Below are positions 35,707-43,569 of a stretch of DNA of 64,000 bases, piece by piece. The stretch is from Streptomyces sp. M41(2017). Its GTDB lineage: Bacteria > Actinomycetota > Actinomycetes > Streptomycetales > Streptomycetaceae. How positions within the stretch are numbered: the stretch's first letter is position 1; the number at the start of each line of letters is the position of its first letter. Made by a program: the position numbers and the translations under genes. The notes beneath the pieces were generated by a model. The model saw only the letters and a program-made list of their open reading frames with translations. It was not told the DNA's origin and did no database searches. Location: assembly GCF_002078175.1 (NCBI RefSeq), contig NZ_MWFK01000001.1:1302001-1366000 (forward strand). The letters run 5' to 3'.

Positions 35707-37376
35707 GCGGTGCCGCCTTCGTCGCCCTCGCGCATCGGGATGCGCACACCGCGCTCGTCGGCGACGGTCTCGGCGATGTCGTAGCCGGCGTCGACGTGGC
35801 GGATGACGCCCATGCCGGGGTCGTTCGTCAGGACGCGGCGGATCTTCTCGCCGGCGAGCTTGGTGCCGTCGGCGACGGAGACCTGGCCCGCGTGGATGGA
35901 GCGGCCCATGCCGACGCCGCCGCCGTGGTGGATGGAGACCCAGGAGGCGCCGGAGGCGACGTTCACCATGGCGTTCAGCAGCGGCCAGTCGGCGATCGCG
36001 TCGGAGCCGTCGAGCATGGCCTCCGTCTCGCGGTACGGGGACGCGACGGAGCCGCAGTCGAGGTGGTCGCGGCCGATGGCGAGGGGGGCGGCGAGCTCGC
36101 CGGAGGCCACCATGTCGTTGAAGCGCTCACCGGCCTTGTCGCGCTCGCCGTAGCCGAGCCAGCAGATCCGGGCGGGCAGGCCCTGGAAGTGGACGCGCTC
36201 GCCGGCCAGCTTGATCCAGCGGTGCAGCGACTCGTTCTCCGGGAAGAGGTCGAGGATCGCCTTGTCCGTCTTGTGGATGTCGGAGGCCTCGCCGGACAGG
36301 GCGGCCCAGCGGAAGGGGCCCTTGCCCTCGGAGAACAGCGGGCGGATGTAGGCGGGGACGAAGCCGGGGAAGGCGAACGCCCGGTCGTACCCGGCGAGCT
36401 GGGCCTCGCCGCGGATCGAGTTGCCGTAGTCGAAGACCTCGGCACCCGCGTCCATGAAGCCGACCATGGCCTCGACGTGCCGCGCCATGGACTCGCGGGC
36501 GCGGGTCGTGAAGCCCGCCGGGTCCTTGGCGGCCGCGTCGGCCATGTCGTCGAAGTCGATGCCGACGGGGAGGTAGGCGAGCGGGTCGTGGGCCGAGGTC
36601 TGGTCGGTCACGATGTCGATGGGCGCGCCCTCGGCGAGCATCCGCGGCAGCAGCTCCGCCGCGTTGCCCAACAGGCCGATGGAGAGCGGCCTGCGCTGGT
36701 CGCGGGCCTCGACGGCGAGCTGGAGCGCGTGCTCCAGGGAGTCGGCCCTCACGTCCAGGTAGCGGTGCTCGATGCGGCGCTCGATGGCGCGCGGGTCGAC
36801 GTCGATGCAGATGGCGACGCCGTCGTTCATCGTCACGGCGAGGGGCTGGGCGCCGCCCATGCCGCCGAGGCCGGCGGTCAGGGTGATGGTCCCGGCGAGG
36901 GTGCCGCCGAACTTCTTCGCGGCGACGGCGGAGAAGGTCTCGTAGGTGCCCTGGAGGATGCCCTGGGTGCCGATGTAGATCCAGGAACCGGCGGTCATCT
37001 GGCCGTACATGGTGAGGCCGAGGGCCTCCAGACGCCGGAACTCCTCCCAGTTCGCCCAGTCGCCGACCAGGTTGGAGTTGGCGATGAGGACGCGCGGGGC
37101 CCACTCGTGGGTCTGCATGACACCGACGGGGCGGCCGGACTGGACGAGCATCGTCTCGTCCTGCTTGAGGGTGCGCAGCGTGCGGACCATGGCGTCGAAG
37201 GAGCGCCAGTCGCGGGCGGCCTTGCCGGTGCCGCCGTAGACCACGAGCTTGTCGGGGTGCTCGGCGACCTCGGGGTCGAGGTTGTTCTGCAGCATCCGAA
37301 GGGCGGCCTCCTGCTGCCATCCCAGGGCGCTCAGTTCCGTACCGCGCGGTGCTCGGACGGGGCGGGGTCCTGACAT
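35703..37376 (-). CDS. hutU: Urocanate hydratase
   Basis: A 557-residue NAD-dependent enzyme that hydrates urocanate to imidazolone-propanoate. Diagnostic blocks: [84 protein letters not shown] and the [15 protein letters not shown] loop. ATG 37376 has GGGAGG upstream. It is first in hutU-M20-hutF-hutI; histidine ammonia-lyase itself is not in the cluster. A near-perfect 18-bp palindrome 50 bases upstream is a likely operator. Confidence 0.96.
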   Translation of the reverse strand: MSGPRPVRAPRGTELSALGWQQEAALRMLQNNLDPEVAEHPDKLVVYGGTGKAARDWRSFDAMVRTLRTLKQDETMLVQSGRPVGVMQTHEWAPRVLIANSNLVGDWANWEEFRRLEALGLTMYGQMTAGSWIYIGTQGILQGTYETFSAVAAKKFGGTLAGTITLTAGLGGMGGAQPLAVTMNDGVAICIDVDPRAIERRIEHRYLDVRADSLEHALQLAVEARDQRRPLSIGLLGNAAELLPRMLAEGAPIDIVTDQTSAHDPLAYLPVGIDFDDMADAAAKDPAGFTTRARESMARHVEAMVGFMDAGAEVFDYGNSIRGEAQLAGYDRAFAFPGFVPAYIRPLFSEGKGPFRWAALSGEASDIHKTDKAILDLFPENESLHRWIKLAGERVHFQGLPARICWLGYGERDKAGERFNDMVASGELAAPLAIGRDHLDCGSVASPYRETEAMLDGSDAIADWPLLNAMVNVASGASWVSIHHGGGVGMGRSIHAGQVSVADGTKLAGEKIRRVLTNDPGMGVIRHVDAGYDIAETVADERGVRIPMREGDEGGTA

Positions 37377-37425
37377 GGTCTGCCTCCCAGCGGACTGTTG
37401 CTATGGATATTCACATCCTCACCCC

Positions 37426-37443
37426 TTGAATAGGCCTAGTCAA
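37426..37443. promoter_or_regulatory. Candidate operator TTGAATAGGCCTAGTCAA
   Basis: An 18-bp palindrome with one mismatched pair (TTGA, TAGGCCTA core, TCAA). It lies midway in the 115-base gap between divergent hutU and the decarboxylase-like gene, overlapping a TTGACT -35-like hexamer on the hut side. A dimeric regulator of the hut genes is a plausible binder; none is encoded beside it. Confidence 0.5.
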
Positions 37444-37491
37444 TAGCTCCACGGAAGGCTCCTGGCGGTCACCGATGTTTGGCTGGGATCC

Positions 37492-39192
37492 ATGGGCGCA
37501 GAGATGGACGGGGCGGGAGATCCGCCGTTCGACGGGGTGAGTGGGGCTGCGATGTCTTCGGCAGGAACGTCCGGACCGTCTTCGGGCGACAGGACAGGGA
37601 GCGGGAACGGGAACGGGACACCGGAGCGGGCCGGGGCACCGGGCGGGAACCGGCCACCGGGACGCGGCCGGGGCGGCGAGCCGGACGTCGGCGGATCCGG
37701 GAGCGCGGCGGCCGGCCCCGGGGCGGGCGGCGCGGCGCCGGACCGGGGCGGAAGCGGCGCCGCCGACGGAAGCGGTGTCGGCGCCGCCGCCGTGGCGGCC
37801 GCGGACGCCGAGCGGATCGCCCGGCGGGACGACGCCGTGCGGGCCGCCGTGGAGCAGGGCCTCCTCACCCCGGAGCAGCCCGTCGTCGCCCTGCTCGACG
37901 TGCCGGGCATCCGGGCCTCGGCGGCCGCCCTGCGCGCCGCCTTCGACACCGTGACCGCGCCCGGCACCCCCGTGCTGCACGCCTTCGCGGTGAAGGCGGC
38001 GCCCCTCGTGCCCGTCCTGCGGCTGCTGGCCGACGAGGGCGTCGGCGCCGAGGTGGCGAGCCCGGGAGAGCTGGCGCTCGCCCGCGCGGCCGGGGTGTCC
38101 CCCCGGCGGACCGTCCTCGACTCCCCCGCCAAGACCCCCGCCGAACTGCGCGAGGCACTGGCACTCGGCATCGCGGTGAACGCGGACAACCCGCAGGAGC
38201 TGGAGCGGATCGACGCCACGGTGCGCTCGGCGCCCACCGGCTCGCCCATCGGACTGCGGGTCAATCCGCAGGTCGGCGGCGGTTCCATCGGAGCGCTGTC
38301 CACGGCCACGGCGACCTCGAAGTTCGGCGTCGCGCTCCGGGACGAGGGCGCCCGCGCGTGGATCCTGCGGGCGTACGCCGACCGGCCCTGGCTGACCCGC
38401 CTGCACGCCCACTCGGGGTCGCAGGGCATGCCGCTCTCGCTGATGGCGCAGGGCGTCGCGGAGACGTACGCGCTGGCGGAGGAGATCAACCGGCACGTCG
38501 GGCGGCGGCAGGTCGACACGATCGACATCGGCGGCGGACTGCCGGTCAACTTCGGCTCCGACGCGACGGCCCCGACGTACGCGCAGTACGCCCGGCTGCT
38601 CGCCGAGGTGGTGCCGGGTCTGTTCGACGGGCGGTACGGGCTGGTGACCGAGTTCGGCCGGTCGCTGCTGGCCAAGCACGGCACCGTCGTGGCGCGGGTC
38701 GAGTACGCGAAGAGCGCGGGAGGACGCGCGATCGCCGTCACGCACGCGGGGGTCCAGGTGGCGGCCCGCACGGTGTACGCGCCGGGGGCCTGGCCGCTGC
38801 GGATCGCCGCGTACGACGCCAAGGGCCGCCCCAAGACCGGGCCGGACGTGGTGCAGGACATCGCGGGCCCCGCCTGTTTCGCGGGCGACCTGCTCGCCGA
38901 GGGGCGGGCCCTGCCGCTGCTCGAACAGGGCGACCTCGCGGCCGCGCTGGACACCGGCGCGTACTACTTCGCCCACCACTACGCGTACAACTCCCTCGCG
39001 CGGCCGGGCATCTACGGCTTCGCGCCGGACGGCGGCACGGGACACGACACCACGGAAGGCGACGGCCTGACCGACGGCGGAGGCGGCGCCGGCGGCGGTG
39101 TGCGGTTCGCCGTGGTCCGGGAGCCGCAGACCGTGGAGGAGATCGTCGCGGAGTCGGGCGGCGCGCACGGCCCGTCGCTCACCGCCCTGTAG
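37492..39192 (+). CDS. Class III PLP decarboxylase-like protein (DapDC/ODC family)
   Basis: Up to 566 residues; ATGs at 37492, 37504 and 37552 are possible starts. The first ~105 residues are a Gly/Ser/Pro low-complexity tail. The PLP barrel follows: Lys168 in HAFAVKAAPL forms the Schiff base, then HAHSGSQG, DIGGGLPVNF and EFGRSLLAKHG. In diaminopimelate decarboxylase the C-terminal C-E-S-G-D binds the substrate carboxylate; here it is C-F-A-G-D (Cys462), so the substrate is probably another amino acid. It is divergent from hutU and shares the palindrome. Confidence 0.75.
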   Translation: MGAEMDGAGDPPFDGVSGAAMSSAGTSGPSSGDRTGSGNGNGTPERAGAPGGNRPPGRGRGGEPDVGGSGSAAAGPGAGGAAPDRGGSGAADGSGVGAAAVAAADAERIARRDDAVRAAVEQGLLTPEQPVVALLDVPGIRASAAALRAAFDTVTAPGTPVLHAFAVKAAPLVPVLRLLADEGVGAEVASPGELALARAAGVSPRRTVLDSPAKTPAELREALALGIAVNADNPQELERIDATVRSAPTGSPIGLRVNPQVGGGSIGALSTATATSKFGVALRDEGARAWILRAYADRPWLTRLHAHSGSQGMPLSLMAQGVAETYALAEEINRHVGRRQVDTIDIGGGLPVNFGSDATAPTYAQYARLLAEVVPGLFDGRYGLVTEFGRSLLAKHGTVVARVEYAKSAGGRAIAVTHAGVQVAARTVYAPGAWPLRIAAYDAKGRPKTGPDVVQDIAGPACFAGDLLAEGRALPLLEQGDLAAALDTGAYYFAHHYAYNSLARPGIYGFAPDGGTGHDTTEGDGLTDGGGGAGGGVRFAVVREPQTVEEIVAESGGAHGPSLTAL

Positions 39193-39632
39193 CAGTCGCC
39201 CGCCCAGGCCCGTCGCGGCGCGGGGCCCCTCACCGAAGGGCTCCCTCTCGCGGCAGGGCGCCTCCGGGAACCCGCTCCCGCATCCGTCGGGAACCCGAAC
39301 ACGGGCCCGCGCGTCCGAGGAGCGTGCCGTCGGCTGGATCTCCCGCCGGAACCGGCGGCGCGCCCCGCCGTCTCGCCGTCGCGCGGGCACCTTCCCGGCG
39401 CGTGCGGCAGGCCGCGCGCCCTCCTCGGCCCGTGGGCGCCCCCGTCGTGCGCCCCAAGGCCGCACAAACCGCCCACCTGCGGTTTCAAGGGTACGGGAAA
39501 ATATGGTCAGTTGACCCACCTTAGTCATCCCGGGCATGTTCCACAGGAAAATGCCGGATCACTCACTCATCGCGCACACAGTGCGTAACTTCTGCGTCAC
39601 TCGGCCGAACCCTTGGCGGGAGGGGAGACACG
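39193..39632. other. Intergenic region (440 bases), promoter likely near its end
   Basis: The first 290 bases are very GC-rich with no convincing gene. Bases 39480-39600 are AT-richer and include GAAAATATGG, a TTGACC hexamer near 39512 and CACAGTGCG, suitable for the promoter of the roadblock cluster. I see no strong terminator after the decarboxylase-like gene. Confidence 0.5.
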
Positions 39633-40040
39633 GTGCCCGGAATCGACGAGTGCCTGCTGGAAGCCATGACACTGCCCGGTGCGCGGGGTGCCTCGGTGGT
39701 CGACTGGACCAGCGGGCTGGCCCTGGGCACGGTCGGCGACGCGCCGGGCGACGACCACGAGACGACCGCGGCGGAGGCGGCCGAGCTGGCCCGACTCGCC
39801 GCCGAGAACCGGTCGTTCGCTCCGAAGGACGGCTCCGACTGGTCCGAGTGGTCGGACCAGGAGACCCCCATCGAGGACCTGATCATCAGCAACCGCGACA
39901 GCTACCACGTCCTCCGGTTCGTGCGGACCAGCTTCGACAGCAGCGTGTTCCTGCACCTGTGGCTGGGCCGCTCGGACGGCAACCTCGCACTGGCCCGGAT
40001 CCGGCTCGGCGAGATGGCCGGACGGCTGGTGCTCGTATGA
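39633..40040 (+). CDS. Roadblock/LC7-type protein A
   Basis: A 135-residue small protein from GTG 39633 with GGGAGGGGAG upstream. The segment ASVVDWTSGLALGTVGDAPGDD matches ALVDYTSGMALGTIGGSKSF of the fourth gene in the cluster, and both continue to a matching IEDLII/IEDILI strand, so the two are paralogues. It has an insert of about 20 residues rich in Ala and Glu after the second strand. Roadblock proteins in bacteria (MglB type) regulate small Ras-like GTPases. Its stop overlaps the next start as ATGA. Confidence 0.7.
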   Translation: MPGIDECLLEAMTLPGARGASVVDWTSGLALGTVGDAPGDDHETTAAEAAELARLAAENRSFAPKDGSDWSEWSDQETPIEDLIISNRDSYHVLRFVRTSFDSSVFLHLWLGRSDGNLALARIRLGEMAGRLVLV

Positions 40041-40852
40041 CGACCGTCAGAACCCCTCCCCCGCCCCGGCTCCCGGTGCGCGACAGGGCTCCGAGCACCG
40101 AGGCGGGCGGCGTCTCGCCCATGCTCGGGCGGCTCGCCGCCGAGCGGGCCACCGGCGTCCTCATCCGCGAACGCGGCACCCTCTACCTCGCCGACGGCGA
40201 GGTGGTGCACGCCGAGAGCCCGTTCACCCCCGGCATCGACGTGCTGTTCTCCGCCCGCGGGGTGCTGGACCCCGAGGTCTGGCGGGAGGCCGTCGCCCTG
40301 GCCGGCGCGCGCCGCCGGGTGGGCCGGTTCCTGATCGACAGCGGCCGCATAGCGGAGGGCGCGCTGCAGCTGTGCCACCTCGGCTCGCTCTACGACGCCG
40401 CGTACTTCGTGCTCGGCCCCAGCAGCACCCCGAGCCGCTTCCGGTACGGTGCCGCGCACTGGTTCGGCCCGCTCCGCCCCGTACCCGTCGCCGCCCTGGA
40501 GCGCGAGACGGTGCGCCGGCGCGAACTGCTGCACCGCATATGGCCCGACGCGGCGACCGACACCGCCCCGCTGCGCCGCGCCGGCCTCGCCGCGGGGCCG
40601 GCGATCCCGCTGCGCCAGGAGGCCGTCCTCGGCCGGGTGGACGGCGTCCGCACGGCGGCCGAGGTGTCCGCGGCGCTCGGCCGGCCCGCCTTCCACACGC
40701 TGGTCGACCTGCGCCGGCTCGCCGCCGCCGGCCTCGTGACGGCCGCGCCCGCGGTGCGGCCGCCCTCCGTGCCCGGCGTGCTCACCCAGTCCTCCAACGA
40801 TCCCGACGTCGCCCTGCTGCGACGTCTCAGAGACGCGCTGGAGGCCTTGTGA
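40037..40852 (+). CDS. DUF4388/PATAN-like regulatory protein
   Basis: A 271-residue cytoplasmic protein from ATG 40037, coupled by ATGA to the gene before. The N-terminal half (MLGRLAAERATGVLIRERGTLYLADGEVVHAESP) matches the PATAN/DUF4388 pattern: a beta core with a short 'writes product/visible when reading' strand, often found in gliding and two-component systems next to roadblock proteins. The C-terminal half is a winged-helix-like region (LGRVDGVRTAAEVSAALGR ... LRRLAAAGLV). Its stop overlaps a 9-codon mini frame as GTGA. Confidence 0.65.
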   Translation: MTTVRTPPPPRLPVRDRAPSTEAGGVSPMLGRLAAERATGVLIRERGTLYLADGEVVHAESPFTPGIDVLFSARGVLDPEVWREAVALAGARRRVGRFLIDSGRIAEGALQLCHLGSLYDAAYFVLGPSSTPSRFRYGAAHWFGPLRPVPVAALERETVRRRELLHRIWPDAATDTAPLRRAGLAAGPAIPLRQEAVLGRVDGVRTAAEVSAALGRPAFHTLVDLRRLAAAGLVTAAPAVRPPSVPGVLTQSSNDPDVALLRRLRDALEAL

Positions 40853-40878
40853 GTACCGACCCGCGGGAGGCCTTGTGA
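40849..40878 (+). other. Nine-codon mini frame bridging two genes by double GTGA overlap
   Basis: GTG 40849 overlaps the PATAN stop and the frame MSTDPREAL ends in TGA 40876-40878, which overlaps GTG 40875 of the roadblock gene. The sequence GGAGGCCTTGTGA occurs at both ends, so a short duplication may have made it. It could act as a translational relay; a peptide product is not claimed. Confidence 0.35.
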
Positions 40879-41432
40879 TCCGCGCGCTGCGACAGCGTGC
40901 CGAGAGGAGACTGCTGATGGCGGCGGAGCCCGAAGTCCTCGACGAGCTGCACCGGTTACGGGCCCGGGTGCCCCAGCTGACCGGAGCGCTCGCGGCCAGC
41001 GCCGACGGTCTCGTCCTCGCCCACGACACCCCCGGCGTCGAGCCGGACGGTCTGGCCGCGCTCACCGCGGCGGCCCTCGGGGTCGCCATCCGGATGGCGG
41101 ACGCCACCGGCCAGGGCGACCTGCGCGAGCTGCTCGTGCGCGGTGTGAACGGCTATGTGGCGACCTACGCGGCGGGCGGTTCCGCCGTGCTGACGCTGCT
41201 GGCCCAGGACCGCGTCAACGTCGGCCGGCTGCATCTGGAGGGGCGGCGCTCCGGCACCCGGATCGGGGAGCTGGTCGACGCCGCCGCCGCGCGCGGCGAA
41301 CCGCCCGCCGCCCCGGCCAAGCAGGCGCCGAAACCCTCACCGGGCATGCCGCGGCGTCCTCCGCGCGGCACGACACCCGCCCGGCCCACGACCACACCTG
41401 TCACCAACCACCCCAGCACATCCGAAAGTTGA
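40875..41432 (+). CDS. Roadblock/LC7 domain protein B with a TTA codon
   Basis: Up to 185 residues from GTG 40875 (GGGAGG 4 bases upstream); ATG 40917 with AGGAG is an alternative. The roadblock domain runs from VLDELHRLRARVPQLTGALAAS to VNVGRLHLEGRR and is followed by a Pro/Ala/Thr-rich tail. Leu in HRLRARV is encoded by TTA at 40956-40958. TTA is read only by the bldA tRNA in Streptomyces, so full translation of this gene should depend on bldA. It is the only in-frame TTA I found in the window. It may control a GTPase encoded elsewhere. Confidence 0.8.
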   Translation: MIRALRQRAERRLLMAAEPEVLDELHRLRARVPQLTGALAASADGLVLAHDTPGVEPDGLAALTAAALGVAIRMADATGQGDLRELLVRGVNGYVATYAAGGSAVLTLLAQDRVNVGRLHLEGRRSGTRIGELVDAAAARGEPPAAPAKQAPKPSPGMPRRPPRGTTPARPTTTPVTNHPSTSES

Positions 41433-41448
41433 GAAGGAGCACCCCATC

Positions 41449-41823
41449 ATGACGAACACCGAGACCGCCCTCAAAGAAGCCCTGGCGTCCATCGAGGGCG
41501 CGACCGGAGCGGCGCTCGTCGACTACACCAGCGGTATGGCGCTGGGCACCATCGGCGGCAGCAAGAGCTTCGACCTCACCGTCGCGGCGGCCGGCAACAC
41601 CGACGTGGTCCGCGCCAAGCTGCGCACCATGGAGCACCTGGGTCTGAAGGGCGAGATCGAGGACATCCTGATCACGCTCTCCGACCAGTACCACCTGATC
41701 CGGCTGATGAAGGGGCGCGGCGGGAACGGACTGTTCCTGTACCTCGTCCTCGACCAGAAGCGGGCCAACCTGGCGATGGCCCGCCATCAGCTCAAGCGCA
41801 TCGAGACGGATCTGGAGGTCTAG
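41449..41823 (+). CDS. Roadblock/LC7-type protein C
   Basis: A 124-residue protein from ATG 41449 with GAGAAGGAG upstream, 16 bases after the previous gene. ALVDYTSGMALGTIGGSK, IEDILITLSDQYHLIRLM and LFLYLVLDQKRANLAMARHQL give the alternating beta/alpha order of a roadblock domain. It is a close paralogue of protein A but without the Ala/Glu insert. It has no membrane segment. It is last in the cluster. Confidence 0.75.
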   Translation: MTNTETALKEALASIEGATGAALVDYTSGMALGTIGGSKSFDLTVAAAGNTDVVRAKLRTMEHLGLKGEIEDILITLSDQYHLIRLMKGRGGNGLFLYLVLDQKRANLAMARHQLKRIETDLEV

Positions 41824-41845
41824 GGCCTGTCGTCCGGATCATGCG

Positions 41846-41867
41846 GCGGGTCGAGCGACGACCCCGC
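41846..41867. terminator. Weak hairpin between roadblock C and a convergent gene
   Basis: GCGGGTCG (41846-41853) and CGACCCCGC (41859-41867) pair with one bulged C. It lies just after the roadblock stop. The preceding GGGCCTGTCGTCCGGATCAT is a phrase I know from many Streptomyces intergenic regions. Confidence 0.4.
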
Positions 41868-41873
41868 GACGGG

Positions 41874-42443
41874 TCAGCGACGCCGTGCCCCTCCGGGCGC
41901 GGCGTCGCCCGCTGCCGGGCCGGTGGTCCGTACGGCCTTGACCGGCTTGCCCGCGGGGGCGCCGGCGCGCGGTCCGAGCCAGTCGACGCGCACCCAGATC
42001 AGCTCCTGCCCGGCCTGTTCGATCCGGCCGAGGCGCCCGGCCTTCAGCCACAGTCCGACGCCCGCGCCGGCGAGCAGCATGCCGCCCGCGGCGGGCAGCA
42101 CGAAGGAGCTGCCGAGCGCGGCGGCGAAGGCGAGCAGGAGCCACCAGCTGTGGCCCCGGCGCCAGTTGCGGACCGTCACGGCGCGGTCCTGGAGCACGTC
42201 CTGCTTGCCGGCGCGGGCGGCGGCCCGGACCAGGGCCGCGTACCGCTTCCTGCGCCGGGCAGCCACGACGACCACCGCGACGAGGAAGAGCACGGCCCCC
42301 GCGAGGACCCCGATCCTGCGCCCGGTCAGCCCGGGGATGAGCACCCCGATGCCGGCCGCGAACACCCCGCACCACCACAGCGGTGCGGCTCCGGCCCGCA
42401 CCACGACGGCCATCCGGGCCAGCCCCTGTCCTCCGTGCGCCAT
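41874..42443 (-). CDS. Membrane protein of unknown function
   Basis: A 189-residue integral membrane protein from ATG 42443 with GGAGGCGG upstream. There are four hydrophobic segments in two hairpins (PLWWCGVFAAGIGVLIPGL; IGVLAGAVLFLVAVVVVAA; SWWLLLAFAAALGSSFVLP; AGGMLLAGAGVGLWL), separated by a basic loop (RRRKRYAALVRAAARAGK). The C-terminus is soluble and includes ELIWVRVDWLGP. I recognise no domain. It is convergent with the roadblock cluster. Confidence 0.7.
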   Translation of the reverse strand: MAHGGQGLARMAVVVRAGAAPLWWCGVFAAGIGVLIPGLTGRRIGVLAGAVLFLVAVVVVAARRRKRYAALVRAAARAGKQDVLQDRAVTVRNWRRGHSWWLLLAFAAALGSSFVLPAAGGMLLAGAGVGLWLKAGRLGRIEQAGQELIWVRVDWLGPRAGAPAGKPVKAVRTTGPAAGDAAPGGARRR

Positions 42444-42556
42444 GTTCCGCCTCCTGTCCCCGCACGTCCGCGCAACGGACGTGCCGCCGGCAGGCGCCGC
42501 GCCCGTTGTCTCTTCGGGCGCGCAGGCTAGCGGCGGAACGTGAGACGAATCTGAGA

Positions 42557-42593
42557 ACCCGGGGGCCGTACGGCAGCCGTCGGCCACCCGGGT
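42557..42593 (-). terminator. Terminator after the RpiR gene
   Basis: ACCCGGGGGCCG (42557-42568) pairs with CGGCCACCCGGGT (42581-42593), 12 bp with one bulged A. It lies just after the RpiR stop on the minus strand. Confidence 0.6.
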
Positions 42594-42606
42594 GGGAGCG
42601 CGCCGC

Positions 42607-43569
42607 CTACTCCACGAACAGCCCCCGTGCGGCGGCGCGGGCGTCGAACTGCTCCAGTCGCGCCTGGGCGTCCGGCAGGTCGTCGCACATGGCCTCCAGC
42701 AGGACACGGCCCAGCAGCATCGGCGCGCACGCCGTGTCGAAGGCGAGGCCGGTGCCGACGGCGGCGGGGATCAGCAGGTCGGACACCTTGGCCACCGGCG
42801 CGAACGCCGAGTCCGCGACGGTGACGACGGTCAGTCCGGCCTCCTTCGCGTGGCCGAGGGCGTCGACGACCTCGCGCGGGTGCCGGGGCAGCGCGAAGCA
42901 GAGCAGGGCGGTGGCCCCGGCGCGGACGGCCGCGTCGATCCGGTCCTGGAGCATCGTGCCGCCTTCGTGCAGCAGCCGGACGTCGGGGTGGACCTTGGCG
43001 GCGAAGTAGGCGAAGCCGTAGGCCTGGGAGGCGGCGGCGCGCAGGCCGAGGACGGGCAGCGGGCGGGACGCGGCGAGCAGCCGGCCGGCCCGGGCGACGG
43101 GCCGCGGGTCGGCGAGGGCCTCGGCGAGGTGCCGCAGGTTCTCGATCTCGGCCTCGACGGCCTGCTGGTACTCGTTGTAGGCGGTCGTGTCGGTGGCCGG
43201 CTCGGCGGGCGTGACCTCGCGCAGGTGCCGGCGCAGCGCCGGGTAGCCGTCGAAGCCGAGGGCGACGGCGAAGCGGGTGACGGAGGGCTGGCTGACCCCG
43301 GCGAGTTCGGCGAGTTCGACGCTGGAGAGGAACGGCACGTCGGCGGCGCTGCGCACCATGCTGTGCGCGATGCGCCGCTGGGTGGGGGTGAGCCGGCGTC
43401 CCTCGAAGAGGGCCTGGAGGCGCCCGGCGGGGCTGTCGTTCACCCGCGTCCCGCCGTCGTCTGCGGAGCCTGCGGTCACCGAGGCGTCCCCGTCCGCGGC
43501 ACCGGTCCCGTGCGTGCCCCCGCCCGCGTCCTCGCCGGTGTGCGTGCCTGCGGCCTTGTCCGCGCTCAT
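42607..43569 (-). CDS. MurR/RpiR-family transcriptional regulator
   Basis: A 320-residue regulator. The N-terminal ~45 residues are disordered. An RpiR helix-turn-helix follows (LTPTQRRIAHSMV and FLSSVELAELAGVSQPSVTRFAVALGF). A SIS domain then runs from LRHLAEALADP to the end, with GLRAAASQAYGFAYFA as the phosphosugar-binding loop region; TALLCFALPRHPREVVDAL and VTVADSAFAPVAK are typical. ATG 43569 overlaps the stop of the lyase-like gene as ATGA, so they are one operon. It probably senses a small metabolite linked to the lyase-like protein. Confidence 0.9.
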   Translation of the reverse strand: MSADKAAGTHTGEDAGGGTHGTGAADGDASVTAGSADDGGTRVNDSPAGRLQALFEGRRLTPTQRRIAHSMVRSAADVPFLSSVELAELAGVSQPSVTRFAVALGFDGYPALRRHLREVTPAEPATDTTAYNEYQQAVEAEIENLRHLAEALADPRPVARAGRLLAASRPLPVLGLRAAASQAYGFAYFAAKVHPDVRLLHEGGTMLQDRIDAAVRAGATALLCFALPRHPREVVDALGHAKEAGLTVVTVADSAFAPVAKVSDLLIPAAVGTGLAFDTACAPMLLGRVLLEAMCDDLPDAQARLEQFDARAAARGLFVE

